Assembly (NCBI RefSeq): GCF_030373245.1
Contig: NZ_JAUCZF010000003.1
Span: 124,001 to 188,000, forward strand
Reading direction: 5' to 3'
Source of the DNA: Hydrogenophaga sp.
Lineage (GTDB): Bacteria; Pseudomonadota; Gammaproteobacteria; Burkholderiales; Burkholderiaceae_C
Length of the DNA stretch: 64,000 nt
Positions 1 to 10,433 of the stretch are shown one piece after another (position 1 is the first letter of the stretch; every line of letters begins with the position of its first letter). Made by a program: the position numbers and the translations under genes. The notes beneath the pieces were generated by a model that was not told the DNA's origin, did not search any database, and was given only the letters and a program-made list of their open reading frames with translations.

Positions 1-842
1 CGGATGGCGGCAGGTCCTGCACCGCAGGCCCCCACAGCGACCACAAGGGCAGCCGGGGAGACGTGGTGGTGATCGGTGGACAGGACATCGCCCTGTGCGG
101 CGCAGGGATGACCGGAGCCGCGGTGCTGGCGGCCCGCGCTGCCTTGCACGGCGGCGCTGGTCGCGTTCTGGTGGGCTTGCTCGAAGGCGCCGATTCGCGC
201 ACCGCCTGGGACCCGGTGGCTCCCGAACTCATGTTCCGTCACCTCGACCTGCTGCTGCGGGACGGCGCTCTCAGCCATGCGACCACGGTCTGCGGCTGCG
301 GTGGCGGCCAGGCGGTTGCTGCTGTCCTGGCCACCGTGTTGCCCCGCGCGCCTCGCCTGGTGCTGGACGCCGACGCACTGAACGCCATCGCCACCGACGA
401 GGCACTGCAGCAGCAACTCACTCAACGGGCCCGTCGCGCCTGGATCACTGTGCTCACGCCGCACCCGCTGGAAGCGGCTCGCCTGCTGGGTACCGACACT
501 GCGCGGGTGATGGCTGACCGTCTGCTGGCGGCAGATGAACTGGCCGAACGCTTTCAGGCCGTGTGTGTCCTCAAGGGCTCGGGCACGGTGATCGCGGCAC
601 CAGGCAAAGTGCCCATGATCAATCCGACCGGGAATGCTGCACTGGCCACCGCCGGCACTGGCGACGTGCTTGCGGGTCTCGTGGGAGCGGCGCTGGCCGC
701 TCCGGAACTCACCTCGGAGCAGGCCTTACAGCGCGTGGCCGACGCGGTGTACCAGCACGGCTGGCTGGCCGACCATTGGCCTACCGAAAGCGGTGCCCTG
801 AGTGCAAGCCGGCTCGCGGAACGGGTGAGACCTGTGCGCTAG
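1..842 (+). CDS. nnrD: ADP-dependent NAD(P)H-hydrate dehydratase (YjeF C-terminal/NnrD domain), 5' end outside window
   Basis: Open frame continues to the left edge (..HKGSRGDVVVIGG..); motifs VLDADALNAI, LTPHPLEAARLLG, NPTGNAALATAGTGDVLAG are typical of the family. Confidence 0.88.
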   Translation, partial: DGGRSCTAGPHSDHKGSRGDVVVIGGQDIALCGAGMTGAAVLAARAALHGGAGRVLVGLLEGADSRTAWDPVAPELMFRHLDLLLRDGALSHATTVCGCGGGQAVAAVLATVLPRAPRLVLDADALNAIATDEALQQQLTQRARRAWITVLTPHPLEAARLLGTDTARVMADRLLAADELAERFQAVCVLKGSGTVIAAPGKVPMINPTGNAALATAGTGDVLAGLVGAALAAPELTSEQALQRVADAVYQHGWLADHWPTESGALSASRLAERVRPVR

Positions 843-1390
843 CCCAGCACCATCAGCGCCACCTGCAGCAGGATGATGAGCACCAGCACCGACAAGTCGA
901 TACCACCCACGGTGGGAATGATGCGGCGCACCGGCCGCAGGAGCGGCGAACAGAGGCGGTCCAACGTACCCAACACCGGCGCCTGAGGTTGCAGCCACGA
1001 GAGGATGGCGTAAACCAGCAGCAGCACCATCAGTCCTTGCAGCACGGTGCGCAGCAAAAGCTTAAAAGCCAGTGTGGGGATGGCCAGGATCATGGCGGCG
1101 GACGAAAACTCGGCCGATGAACCCATGGTCGCCAACGTGAGCCAAAGTCCCCCGTAGGCAATGGCCAGCAGCAAGGCGGCCATCAGGCTGCCCCAGTCGA
1201 CCCGGCTTTGTGCCAGCCCGCGAGGCAGTACCCGACGCACCGGCTGCACCAGCCAGTCGGTCAGGGCAATGACGAACTGCCCAGGCTGAGCCGACATGTG
1301 GATGCGCAGCTGGTTCATCCAGGCGCGCACCAGGGCCGCAGCCACCAGAAAAAAGAACAGGGTATCCAGAAGAAAAAAAACGACTTGCAT
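839..1390 (-). CDS. YggT family integral membrane protein
   Basis: 183 aa, two hydrophobic repeat halves typical of YggT (ILSWLQPQAPVLGTLDRLCSPLLRPVRRIIP..GGIDLSVLVLIILLQ). Confidence 0.85.
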   Translation of the reverse strand: MQVVFFLLDTLFFFLVAAALVRAWMNQLRIHMSAQPGQFVIALTDWLVQPVRRVLPRGLAQSRVDWGSLMAALLLAIAYGGLWLTLATMGSSAEFSSAAMILAIPTLAFKLLLRTVLQGLMVLLLVYAILSWLQPQAPVLGTLDRLCSPLLRPVRRIIPTVGGIDLSVLVLIILLQVALMVLG

Positions 1391-1444
1391 AGGACAGGCT
1401 CGGGCGCGAACAGGATCAAGTGAGGACCAAAGACACGCAAGGCA

Positions 1445-3733
1445 TCAACGTCGGGTTTTCCGGGCTTTACCGGCAGCGCTGCGGGAGCCGCCCCGGTCCG
1501 TGCGTTTGGGTTCCGAGCGGCGGCCGCTCGACTTGGCAGGCGCACCTGCCGCTTCCCCAGCGGCGCTCCCCTTGGTCCGATCACGGGGCGCGGCGTCACC
1601 CGACCGGCTGCGGCGCGACTTGCTGGCCGGGACTCCTGGCGTGGGCTCTGCGCCATTTTTGTCGCGCATGGCCCTCAGGGTGAGATCTTCGTCACCCGTT
1701 ACCAGTCGGAAATCGATGCGGCGTCCATCCAGGTCCACGCGGCTCACCTGAACCTGCACACGGCTGCCCAGCGCATACCGGATGCCAGTGCGCTCGCCGC
1801 GCAGCTCCTGGCGTGCTTCATCGAAGCGGAAATACTCGCCGCCCAGCTCGGTGATGTGCACCAGGCCTTCGACATACATGCTGTCGAGCGTGACGAACAG
1901 GCCGAAGCTGGTGACCGAACTCACCACGCCGCTGAACTCCTCGCCCAGGTGCTCGCGCATGTATTTGCACTTGAGCCAGGCTTCCACATCTCGGCTGGCC
2001 TCGTCGGCGCGCCGCTCGTTGGCGCTGCAATGCAGACCGGCGGCCTGCCACGCCAGGATATCGGCCGAGGGCTTCTTGGCCGGCACATCCGAGGCTGGCT
2101 TGGCGCGGCTGGCCAGACGCTTGCTCAGCTTGGCATGGGCCTCTCCTGGCGTAGGCAGGACCGGCAACTGGTATCGCTTGCCAGCGAGGATCGCCTTGAT
2201 CACGCGATGCACCAGCAAGTCCGGGTAGCGCCGGATCGGACTGGTGAAGTGGGTGTAGGCGTCGAAGGCCAGGCCAAAGTGGCCCTCATTGTTGGGCGTG
2301 TAGATGGCCTGCGACATGGAACGCAGGAGCATCGAATGGATCTGCTGCGATTCCGGTCGCTCCTTGGTAGCGGCCGCGATGCGCTGGTACTCCGAGGGGT
2401 GCGGCTTATCGCTCAGGGTCTGCGACACACCCATGGCCTTCAGGTAGTTACGCAGCGTCTCCTGCTTCTCAGGCGTGGGGCCTTCGTGCACCCTGAACAA
2501 ACCGGTGTGTTTTCCTTCACCAATGAAGTCGGCCGAGCAAACGTTGGCCGCCAGCATCGCCTCTTCGATCAGCTTGTGCGCATCGTTGCGGGTTCGAGGC
2601 ACGATTTTTTCAATGCGTCCAGACTCGTCGCAAACGATCTGCGTCTCCACGGTTTCGAAGTCGACCGCACCGCGTACGCCGCGCGCCGTGAGCAAGGCGC
2701 AATACACATCGTGCAGGTTGATCAGGTAAGGCAACAGCCCTTTGCGCTGCGCGGCTTCCGGCCCACGGGTGTTTTGCAGAATGGCCGCCACTTCCGTGTA
2801 GGTGAAGCGCGCGTGACTGAACATGACCGCGGGGTAGAACTGGTAGGCGTGGATGTCACCCTTGGCGGTGATCAGCATGTCGCACACCATGCACAGGCGC
2901 TCCACGCCGGGGTTGAGCGAACACAGGCCGTTGGAGAGCTTCTCGGGCAGCATGGGGATCACGCGGCGCGGGAAGTACACGGAAGTGGCCCGGTCGTAGG
3001 CGTCGACATCGATCGCCGAACCGGTCTCCACATAATGGCTCACATCAGCGATGGCCACCAACAATCGCCAGCCCTTGCCACGCCCCACCTTGGCAGGCTC
3101 GCAATACACCGCATCGTCGAAGTCGCGCGCGTCCTCGCCGTCGATGGTGACCAGAGGCACATCGCGCAAATCCACTCGGTTTTTGTGGTCGGTTGTCCGG
3201 ACATGGTCGGGCAGAGAGCGGGCCTGCGCCAGCGCAGCATCGGAAAACTCGTGTGGCACGCTGTATTTGCGCACCGCGATCTCGATCTCCATGCCCGGGT
3301 CGTCGATTTCACCCAGCACTTCCTTCACGCGACCGACCGGCTGCCCATAGAGCGCTGGGGGTTCTGTGAGTTCGACCACCACCACCTGACCTGTCTTGGC
3401 AGAGCCTGTCGCCCCTTTGGGGATTAGCACGTCCTGCCCATAGCGCTTGTCCTCAGGCGCCACAAGCCAGACGCCGCTCTCGTGCAGCAGACGGCCGATG
3501 ATGGGGGCATCTGCGCGCTCCACGATTTCGGTCACGCGGCCTTCGGGTCGGCCTTTGCGGTCCGTGCGCACGATACGCGCTTTGACCCGATCCCGGTGCA
3601 GGACCGCGCGCATTTCGTTGGAAGGCAGGTAGATATCGGCTTGTCCATCGTCGCGGATCACAAAGCCATGGCCATCGCGATGGCCCGATACAACACCTTC
3701 AAATTCGGCCAGCAGGCTGTTTTTTTCGTTCAC
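1445..3733 (-). CDS. rnr: Ribonuclease R
   Basis: RNB motifs (DGEDARDFDDAVYCE, HFTSPIRRYPDLLVHR), S1 domain, basic C-terminal tail. The ORF track runs to 3886 through a tRNA; GTG at 3733 (VNEKNSLLAEFEGV) is the likely start. Confidence 0.93.
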   Translation of the reverse strand: MNEKNSLLAEFEGVVSGHRDGHGFVIRDDGQADIYLPSNEMRAVLHRDRVKARIVRTDRKGRPEGRVTEIVERADAPIIGRLLHESGVWLVAPEDKRYGQDVLIPKGATGSAKTGQVVVVELTEPPALYGQPVGRVKEVLGEIDDPGMEIEIAVRKYSVPHEFSDAALAQARSLPDHVRTTDHKNRVDLRDVPLVTIDGEDARDFDDAVYCEPAKVGRGKGWRLLVAIADVSHYVETGSAIDVDAYDRATSVYFPRRVIPMLPEKLSNGLCSLNPGVERLCMVCDMLITAKGDIHAYQFYPAVMFSHARFTYTEVAAILQNTRGPEAAQRKGLLPYLINLHDVYCALLTARGVRGAVDFETVETQIVCDESGRIEKIVPRTRNDAHKLIEEAMLAANVCSADFIGEGKHTGLFRVHEGPTPEKQETLRNYLKAMGVSQTLSDKPHPSEYQRIAAATKERPESQQIHSMLLRSMSQAIYTPNNEGHFGLAFDAYTHFTSPIRRYPDLLVHRVIKAILAGKRYQLPVLPTPGEAHAKLSKRLASRAKPASDVPAKKPSADILAWQAAGLHCSANERRADEASRDVEAWLKCKYMREHLGEEFSGVVSSVTSFGLFVTLDSMYVEGLVHITELGGEYFRFDEARQELRGERTGIRYALGSRVQVQVSRVDLDGRRIDFRLVTGDEDLTLRAMRDKNGAEPTPGVPASKSRRSRSGDAAPRDRTKGSAAGEAAGAPAKSSGRRSEPKRTDRGGSRSAAGKARKTRR

Positions 3734-3767
3734 AATTTCTCTGATAGAATTCTGGTTTTCCTGAGAT

Positions 3768-3852
<85 letters not shown>

Positions 3853-3860
3853 CGATCATA

Positions 3861-3895
3861 AAGGCTTGCAAACACCGCGTTTGCAAGCCTTTTTT
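3861..3895 (+). terminator. Rho-independent terminator after tRNA-Leu
   Basis: AAGGCTTGCAAAC-ACCGC-GTTTGCAAGCCTTTTTT perfect stem plus T-run. Confidence 0.9.
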
Positions 3896-3931
3896 GTTGG
3901 CCAGGCGCGAAGGCGCCGCGCCGCAACAAAT

Positions 3932-5317
3932 TCAAAACGGCACCGCCAGCAGGTCGTGCCCCTCGGCCGCCACGATGCGCGCCTGGGTGAACGTCCCGAC
4001 CTTGAGGGTCTTGGAGATTTTTTGAGGTGGCAACAGGCGCACCACGCCGTCGATCTCGGGCGCATCGGCATAGCTGCGGCCAACCCCACCTTTTTTGCCC
4101 ATGCCGGGCGCCGAGTCCACCAACACCTGCATGGTTGCGCCTACCCGCTCACGCAACCTGTCTGCCGACACCGCCTCGGCCGCGGTCATGAAGCGTGCCC
4201 GGCGCTCTTCGCGCAGCTCGCTGGGCACCGCGTCGGGCAATGCGTTGGCGGCAGCCCCTTTCACGGGCGAATAGGCGAAACACCCGGCGCGATCGATTCG
4301 GGCCTCCTGCACAAAATTCAGCAGGTGCTCAAACTCGGCTTCGGTTTCACCAGGAAAGCCGGCGATGAAGGTGCTGCGCACCACGATCTCCGGACACAGC
4401 TCACGCCAGCGCGCGATGCGCTCCAGATTCTTCTCGCCGCTGGCAGGCCGCTTCATGCGTTTGAGTACATCGGGATGACTGTGCTGCAAAGGCACGTCCA
4501 GGTAAGGCAAGCACAGCCCATCAGCCATCAGCGGCACGATCTCGTCCACGTGCGGATAAGGGTAGACATAGTGCAGGCGCACCCAGGCACCGTAGCCCTT
4601 GGCCAGTTCACCCAGCGAGCGCACCAGATCAAACATGCGGGTCTTGACTGGCTTACCGTCCCAGAAGCCGGTGCGGTACCGCACATCCACGCCATAGGCG
4701 GAGGTGTCCTGGCTCACCACCAGCAGTTCTTTCACGCCAGCTTCGAACAGCTTGCGGGCTTCGGTCAGCACGTCGCCAATCGGGCGACTGACCAGATCCC
4801 CGCGCATCGACGGGATGATGCAGAAAGTGCAGCGGTGATTGCACCCTTCGCTGATCTTGAGGTAGGCGTAGTGCCGCGGGGTCAGCTTGATGCCCTGCGC
4901 GGGCACCAGGTCCACAAACGGGTCGTGTGGCTTGGGCAGGTGCTGGTGCACCGCGGTCATCACCTCGTGGGTCGCATGCGGCCCGGTCACGGCAAGCACG
5001 CTGGGGTGCATGTTGCGCACCAGATTGCCACCACCCTCGCCCTCACGCGCGCCCAGGCAGCCGGTGACGATCACTTTGCCGTTTTCGGCCAGCGCTTCGC
5101 CGATCGTGTCCAGGCTTTCTTTCACCGCGTCATCGATGAAACCGCAAGTGTTCACGATGACGAGATCAGCGCCGGCGAAGGTCTTGACGGTCTGGTAGCC
5201 CTCGGCGCTGAGCTGAGTCAGGATGAGTTCGGAGTCGGTCAGCGCCTTGGGGCAGCCCAGGCTGACAAAACCGACCTTGGGCGCGGACACGTCTGGAGAG
5301 ACAGGGGAATCATTCAT
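3932..5317 (-). CDS. rimO: Ribosomal protein S12 methylthiotransferase
   Basis: Radical SAM motif [18 protein letters not shown]-terminal UPF0004 domain [17 protein letters not shown]-terminal TRAM. Confidence 0.95.
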   Translation of the reverse strand: MNDSPVSPDVSAPKVGFVSLGCPKALTDSELILTQLSAEGYQTVKTFAGADLVIVNTCGFIDDAVKESLDTIGEALAENGKVIVTGCLGAREGEGGGNLVRNMHPSVLAVTGPHATHEVMTAVHQHLPKPHDPFVDLVPAQGIKLTPRHYAYLKISEGCNHRCTFCIIPSMRGDLVSRPIGDVLTEARKLFEAGVKELLVVSQDTSAYGVDVRYRTGFWDGKPVKTRMFDLVRSLGELAKGYGAWVRLHYVYPYPHVDEIVPLMADGLCLPYLDVPLQHSHPDVLKRMKRPASGEKNLERIARWRELCPEIVVRSTFIAGFPGETEAEFEHLLNFVQEARIDRAGCFAYSPVKGAAANALPDAVPSELREERRARFMTAAEAVSADRLRERVGATMQVLVDSAPGMGKKGGVGRSYADAPEIDGVVRLLPPQKISKTLKVGTFTQARIVAAEGHDLLAVPF

Positions 5318-5386
5318 CCTGCGATTGTCTCAGAGCCCGGGCGCCAACGCGGACTCTCGACCACCGGCTGTACGGCAGCAAGGCGC

Positions 5387-5959
5387 TCAGCGTTTGAGTC
5401 CCAGTGCAGCCAGCATCTGCTCGCTGTTCTTCTGCATCTGCTCTTGCATCTGGGTGAAGGCGTCGCGCGACTGCTCCAGATAGGTGCCCATCATGCCGTT
5501 GAGCATGGGCGACTGCACGTTCATGAACTGCTTCCACATGTCCGGGTTGATGCCAGGCGTCTGCTGAGCCATTTTTTGCTGCAGGTCCATGAAGATCTGC
5601 ACGTTCTTCTCCAAATACGCACCCATGAAATCCTGCATCGCATGACCGTAAAAACGGATCAGATTGGCCAGTACCTGTTCGGTAAAGATCGGCACCCCCG
5701 CGGTCTCTTCCTCCAGGATGATCTGGAGCAGGATGCTGCGGGTGAGATCGTCGTTGGTCTTGGCGTCTCGAACGACGAAAGGCTCGTTCTCCATCACCAG
5801 CGTCTTGACTTCTGCCAGCGTGATGTAGGACGAGGTGTCGGTGTCGTACAGGCGGCGGTTCGGGTATTTTTTGATCACCCGAAGGGCGCCAGTGGAGGCG
5901 CTGCCAGCATCAGCCTTGTTTTTTTGCACGTGGTGACTTTCTCTTGGGAAGGCAAACAA
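5387..5959 (-). CDS. phaR: Polyhydroxyalkanoate synthesis repressor PhaR (true start probably GTG 5929)
   Basis: IKKYPNRRLYDTDTSSYITLAEVKTLV DNA-binding motif and PHB accumulation domain. Confidence 0.92.
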   Translation of the reverse strand: MFAFPRESHHVQKNKADAGSASTGALRVIKKYPNRRLYDTDTSSYITLAEVKTLVMENEPFVVRDAKTNDDLTRSILLQIILEEETAGVPIFTEQVLANLIRFYGHAMQDFMGAYLEKNVQIFMDLQQKMAQQTPGINPDMWKQFMNVQSPMLNGMMGTYLEQSRDAFTQMQEQMQKNSEQMLAALGLKR

Positions 5960-6051
5960 ACCCTCAGCATACGCCCAATTCTAAGAATGGCCAGCCGCTT
6001 GCACCAACGTGGGATGCCCTGTGAAACACATTCAGGCCTGCAACTCAGACG

Positions 6052-6082
6052 AAAAAAAAGGCCCAGCGAGTCCGCAGGCCTT
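6052..6082 (-). terminator. Rho-independent terminator downstream of tRNA-Val(GAC)
   Basis: Minus strand AGGCC-tGCGgactCGCtg-GGCCT followed by T-run. Confidence 0.7.
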
Positions 6083-6102
6083 GGGCATTGTTTCGATCTT
6101 TT

Positions 6103-6180
6103 TGGTAGGCGCGATTGGACTCGAACCAACGACCCCCACCATGTCAAGGTGGTGCTCTAACCAGCTGAGCTACGCGCCTA
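6103..6180 (-). tRNA. tRNA-Val (anticodon GAC), CCA encoded
   Basis: TAGGCGCGTAGCTCAGCTGGTTAGAGCACCACCTTGACATGGTGGGGGTCGTTGGTTCGAGTCCAATCGCGCCTACCA. Confidence 0.95.
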
Positions 6181-6234
6181 CAAATCGTTCGAAGCTGCGC
6201 AGTATATCAGCAACGGCGGGCTTCCCCGGCGGCA

Positions 6235-8574
6235 CTACTTGCGACGAACCTCGCGCACGCCCGGCACATCCCCCACCACCGACATCGCTCGCGCCACCTG
6301 CCGCGCGTCTGTCACCTCGATGGTGAAAGTCATCCATGCCACACCACGCACAGTCTGGGTCTGCACGCCGATCACGTTCATTTTTTCGCGGGCGAACACG
6401 TCGGAGATGTCGCGCAACAAGCCATGGCGATCTTGCGCCTCCACCGCCACATCCACAGGGTAGACCGAAGCCTGACCATCTCCCTGGGCACCACCGGTCC
6501 ACTGCACTTCGATCAGGCGGTCCGGACTCTTGCGCTGCAGGTGGGCAAAGTCGGGACAATCCACCCGGTGCACGCTCACGCCCTTGCCGCGGGTAATGAA
6601 TCCACCAATCTCGTCGGGCGGCGCTGGCTTGCAGCACTTGGCCAACTGGGTCATCAGCGAGCCCACCCCGACGACCAGCACTCCGGCGCTGGCAGGGCCA
6701 CTTCCGCGGCGCGGCTTTTTGAGCCAGGGCACAGCATCGCCGGCTGGCGCGGCGGGCTCCGGGGGTCGCAAGTGGGTCTCAATGGCTCGCAGCGACAGCT
6801 CGTCCTTGCCGACCTGCTCAAACAAGGCCTGCGCCGAATCCAGACCCATGCCGGTGGCCAAATCCTCCAGTTTGAGGGCCGTGCGGCCCTCGCGCTGCAA
6901 CAGCTTCTCTACCGCTTCGCGGCCTCTGGCCACCGTCTCTTCCATGGCCTGCGCGTTGAACCATGCGCGTACCTTGCTCTTTGCGCGGTGGCTGACCAAG
7001 TAACCCAGCTCGGCATTGAGCCAGTCGCGGGAGGGCCCGCCCTCTTTGGCCGCGTTGATCTCCACCGTCTGCCCGTTTTGCAGCGGGGTGTTGAGCTGGA
7101 CCATCACGCCATCGAGCCTGGCCCCGCGGCAGCGGTGGCCCAGGTCGGTGTGCACGCTGTAGGCGAAGTCGACCGCGGTTGCACCTTGCGGCAACTCCAC
7201 GATGGCGGCATCCGGCGTGAGCACGTAGATGCGATCATCAAAAAGGGCCGCGCCCGAACCGCTGAGGTCGCGCTCCCAGGCCAGCAGCTGCCTCAGCACG
7301 GCGATCTTCGCGTCGTAGGCCGAGCTCGCCGAAACACCAGCGTAGCCTTTCGCACCAGCCTCTTTGTAGGCCCAGTGGGCCGCGACGCCGTGCTCGGCAT
7401 GGTCGTGCATGGCCTGGGTTCGAATCTGAATCTCGAATGCACGCCCCTCTTCGTCGCGCACCACCGTGTGCAGCGACTGGTAGCCGTTGGGTTTGGGCTT
7501 GGCGATGTAGTCGTCAAACTCCTGCGCCACGGGAGAAAACTGTGCGTGCACCTGCGCCAGCGCGGCGTAGCAGGCGTCCACATGGGGCACGATCACTCGC
7601 AGCGCGCGAATGTCAAAAACCTGGTCGAAGTCAAGCGCTTTGCCTCGCATCTTTTTCACGATGCTGTAGATGTGTTTGGGCCTTCCCTGAACCGCGGCCT
7701 CGACGCCCGCCCGCAGCAGATCCCGCTCCAGCGTCTGGCGCACCTGCTCGACATGGGTTTCGCGCTCGACCCGCTTTTCGTCCAGCTGCTTGGCCACCTT
7801 TTTGTAAGTGCGCGGCTCCAGGAAACGAAACGCCAGGTCTTCCATTTCCCACTTGATCTGCCAGATGCCGAGCCGGTTGGCCAAGGGTGCGAACACGTGC
7901 AAAGCCTCGCTCGCCAAGGCCGGCCCCGGATCGCCTTTGCTGGCCGCATAGAAGCGCAAGGTCTGCAAGCGCGAAGCCAGGCGGAGCATGACCACGCGCA
8001 GGTCGCGGGAAAACGCCAGCAGCATCTTGCGCACGTTCTCCGTCTGGCTGGCCGCAAGCTCCGAAACAGGCTGCTTGCTGGGCGAAGGCATGGGCAGAGC
8101 CTGCTCCTGGGCTGCCAGGCGTTCAACCTCCTTTTTGGCCAAAACCTCGGCCGCCTTAAGGCGAGCCTGCCGCTGCAGTTGCACCAGCTTGGTCGTCTCG
8201 ACCGCCAGCGCAGCGAAGTTTTCGCCGAACGCTTTGGCGATTACCTCCTGTGGCCGGTTCAGGTGCTCGCAGGCATACACCAGATAGGCTGCGGCCTGCA
8301 TCGCCTCGGAGCCGCCAATCTGGCGCAGAATCTCGGCCACCGCGTCGGCATGTTCGAGGATGTTCTCGCCAGTGTCCAGTCGTTCGCTGGCCAGCAGGGG
8401 TTCGGCAAAAGCTCGTGCTCGCAAGAGCGCCTGCGCCTGATGAGGCAGGCAGGCCGCCGTGACCGCCATGATGGCCGCTGGCGCATCCGGGGCCGCCGTC
8501 AGGGCCATCACAGCCAGGTCTTCAGCCGCTGTCTCCAGGGATGTGGCGGTGGCCACCTTGCGCTTGCTGCCCAT
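6235..8574 (-). CDS. relA: RelA/SpoT family (p)ppGpp synthetase, RelA type
   Basis: Degenerate HD region, EFDDYIAKPKPNGYQSLHTVV synthetase motif, TGS and ACT domains. Confidence 0.92.
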   Translation of the reverse strand: MGSKRKVATATSLETAAEDLAVMALTAAPDAPAAIMAVTAACLPHQAQALLRARAFAEPLLASERLDTGENILEHADAVAEILRQIGGSEAMQAAAYLVYACEHLNRPQEVIAKAFGENFAALAVETTKLVQLQRQARLKAAEVLAKKEVERLAAQEQALPMPSPSKQPVSELAASQTENVRKMLLAFSRDLRVVMLRLASRLQTLRFYAASKGDPGPALASEALHVFAPLANRLGIWQIKWEMEDLAFRFLEPRTYKKVAKQLDEKRVERETHVEQVRQTLERDLLRAGVEAAVQGRPKHIYSIVKKMRGKALDFDQVFDIRALRVIVPHVDACYAALAQVHAQFSPVAQEFDDYIAKPKPNGYQSLHTVVRDEEGRAFEIQIRTQAMHDHAEHGVAAHWAYKEAGAKGYAGVSASSAYDAKIAVLRQLLAWERDLSGSGAALFDDRIYVLTPDAAIVELPQGATAVDFAYSVHTDLGHRCRGARLDGVMVQLNTPLQNGQTVEINAAKEGGPSRDWLNAELGYLVSHRAKSKVRAWFNAQAMEETVARGREAVEKLLQREGRTALKLEDLATGMGLDSAQALFEQVGKDELSLRAIETHLRPPEPAAPAGDAVPWLKKPRRGSGPASAGVLVVGVGSLMTQLAKCCKPAPPDEIGGFITRGKGVSVHRVDCPDFAHLQRKSPDRLIEVQWTGGAQGDGQASVYPVDVAVEAQDRHGLLRDISDVFAREKMNVIGVQTQTVRGVAWMTFTIEVTDARQVARAMSVVGDVPGVREVRRK

Positions 8575-8587
8575 GCGGTGCGGTGAT

Positions 8588-9508
8588 TCAGGGGGTCAGG
8601 AGAAAATCGCTCACGGCCTGCCGCTGGTCTGCTGCGATCAGCGTGGGCGCGTGGCCGACTCCTTCAAACGACACACAACGCGCCCGCGGACCCCGCTCAC
8701 CCATGCGGGCGGCGGTGTCCGCCGTGAGCAGGTCGGACTGCGCACCGCGCAGCAGCAAGGTGGGGGCCTGGATACTGTCGTACAGACCCCAGAGAGCCGC
8801 CTCGCCCTGCAGCACCGCCTGGCGAGAGGCCTCCACATCGCCCGCCATCATGGCCTTGAACGGCTCGGCAATCGCCGGGTCGTAGTGCAGCCACCAGCGT
8901 CCATCCCGCTGCCGCAGCATGGGGCGAGACAAGGCCAGCCATTGCTCAGGCGTGTGCGGTCCGAAGCCGGCTGAGATGGAAGCGAAGTAGTCGGCGGCTT
9001 CCTGCTCGCTGCCGAAAGAGGGGTTTTGGCCCAGGTAGGTTCCTATCCGGCTCAGCGCCTCCCACTGCAGCACCGGACCCACATCGTTGAGCACCAGGCG
9101 GCGCGGTGAAAGCGCAGGCTGAGAAGCCACCGCCATGCCGATCAGCCCGCCCATGCTGGTGCCCACCCAGTCGATGAAAGCACCCGGCTGGTCAGCGCGA
9201 AGGCGGGCCATCAGCGACACGAGATCGGCCGCGTAGGTCGGCACCTGATAGGACAGAGGATTGGCAAGCCAGTCACTGTGGCCGCGACCCGCCACGTCAA
9301 CGGCGATCACACGGCACCGAGGCACGAGCTGCTGCGCGAGCGCATCAAAGTCGCGGCCCTGACGAGACAGACCGTGCACACAGACCACGATGTGACCCGG
9401 CAAGACGCCCTCCTTGGGGCACCAGTCCCAGTAGGCCAGGCGACGCGGCTGACCACCTAGCGCGGCCGGGCCTTCGACGGAGAGGAATTCGAGTGCGGGT
9501 TCGATCAT
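8588..9508 (-). CDS. Alpha/beta hydrolase
   Basis: VCVHGLSRQGRDFD, GTSMGGLIGM nucleophile elbow, GVGHAPTL; start taken at ATG 9508. Confidence 0.85.
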   Translation of the reverse strand: MIEPALEFLSVEGPAALGGQPRRLAYWDWCPKEGVLPGHIVVCVHGLSRQGRDFDALAQQLVPRCRVIAVDVAGRGHSDWLANPLSYQVPTYAADLVSLMARLRADQPGAFIDWVGTSMGGLIGMAVASQPALSPRRLVLNDVGPVLQWEALSRIGTYLGQNPSFGSEQEAADYFASISAGFGPHTPEQWLALSRPMLRQRDGRWWLHYDPAIAEPFKAMMAGDVEASRQAVLQGEAALWGLYDSIQAPTLLLRGAQSDLLTADTAARMGERGPRARCVSFEGVGHAPTLIAADQRQAVSDFLLTP

Positions 9509-9592
9509 GTAGCGGGTATTTTCCAGAAGAACGGGTCCGCGATAATGAATCGCAACCCTTTCGACCAATCGTAATGGAACTGGAGTTTTCCC

Positions 9593-10363
9593 ATGCTTGC
9601 CAACAAAACCGCCCTCATCACCGGATCCACCAGCGGCATCGGCCTCGGTATCGCCAAAGCGCTGGCCCGCCAGGGCGCCAATATCTTGCTCAACGGCTTT
9701 GGTGACGCCGACGGCCCGCAAGCCGAGATTCGCGCACTGGGCGCGAAGGTGGCTTACCACGGTGCCGACATGAGCAAGCCTTCAGAGATTGAGGCCATGA
9801 TGAATTTTGCTGCCGACTCGTTCGGTCAGGTCGACATTCTGGTCAACAACGCCGGCATCCAGCATGTGGCCCGCATCGAAGCGTTCCCCATTGACAAGTG
9901 GGACGCAATCCTGGCGATCAACCTGAGCAGCGCCTTCCATGCAACGCGGTTGGCGCTGCCAGCGATGCGCAAGGCCAACTGGGGTCGCATCATCAACGTG
10001 GCTTCGGTGCACGGCCTGGTGGCTTCCGCCGAGAAGTCGGCCTATGTGGCGGCCAAGCACGGTGTGGTGGGCCTGACCAAGGTGACCGCGCTGGAAAACG
10101 CCACGACCGGCGTGACCTGCAACGCAATTTGCCCGGGCTGGGTACTGACTCCACTGGTGCAAAAGCAGGTGGATGCCAAAGCCTCGGCGAACGGTGTTTC
10201 CAATGAAGAGGCCAAGAAGCTGTTGCTGGGCGAAAAAGAGCCGTCCATGCAGTTCACCACTCCAGAAGAGCTGGGTGAACTGGCGGTATTTTTCTGCTCA
10301 CCGGCTGGCGCCAATGTGCGTGGTGTGGCCTGGAACATGGACGGCGGCTGGGTTGCACAATAG
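9593..10363 (+). CDS. bdhA: 3-hydroxybutyrate dehydrogenase (SDR family)
   Basis: TGSTSGIGLGIA, NNAGIQHVA, YVAAKHGVVGLTK; close to known 3-hydroxybutyrate dehydrogenases. Confidence 0.88.
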   Translation: MLANKTALITGSTSGIGLGIAKALARQGANILLNGFGDADGPQAEIRALGAKVAYHGADMSKPSEIEAMMNFAADSFGQVDILVNNAGIQHVARIEAFPIDKWDAILAINLSSAFHATRLALPAMRKANWGRIINVASVHGLVASAEKSAYVAAKHGVVGLTKVTALENATTGVTCNAICPGWVLTPLVQKQVDAKASANGVSNEEAKKLLLGEKEPSMQFTTPEELGELAVFFCSPAGANVRGVAWNMDGGWVAQ

Positions 10364-10388
10364 ACGCCAGGAGCCGCGCGGCGCACGC

Positions 10389-10421
10389 AAAAAAAAGGCC
10401 CGCACAGCGGGCCTTTTTTTT
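10389..10421. terminator. Bidirectional rho-independent terminator
   Basis: A8-GGCCCGC-ACA-GCGGGCC-T8 between convergent bdhA and SIMPL genes. Confidence 0.92.
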
Positions 10422-10433
10422 GACTGGTCAATT

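Noticed and set aside
1856-3427. 523-aa plus-strand ORF opposite rnr
   Set aside because: Antisense shadow of ribonuclease R
3866-6160. 764-aa plus-strand ORF opposite rimO and phaR
   Set aside because: Shadow ORF running across two confident genes and into a tRNA; no recognisable family
6424-8586. 720-aa plus-strand ORF opposite relA
   Set aside because: Antisense shadow; no domain or RBS support
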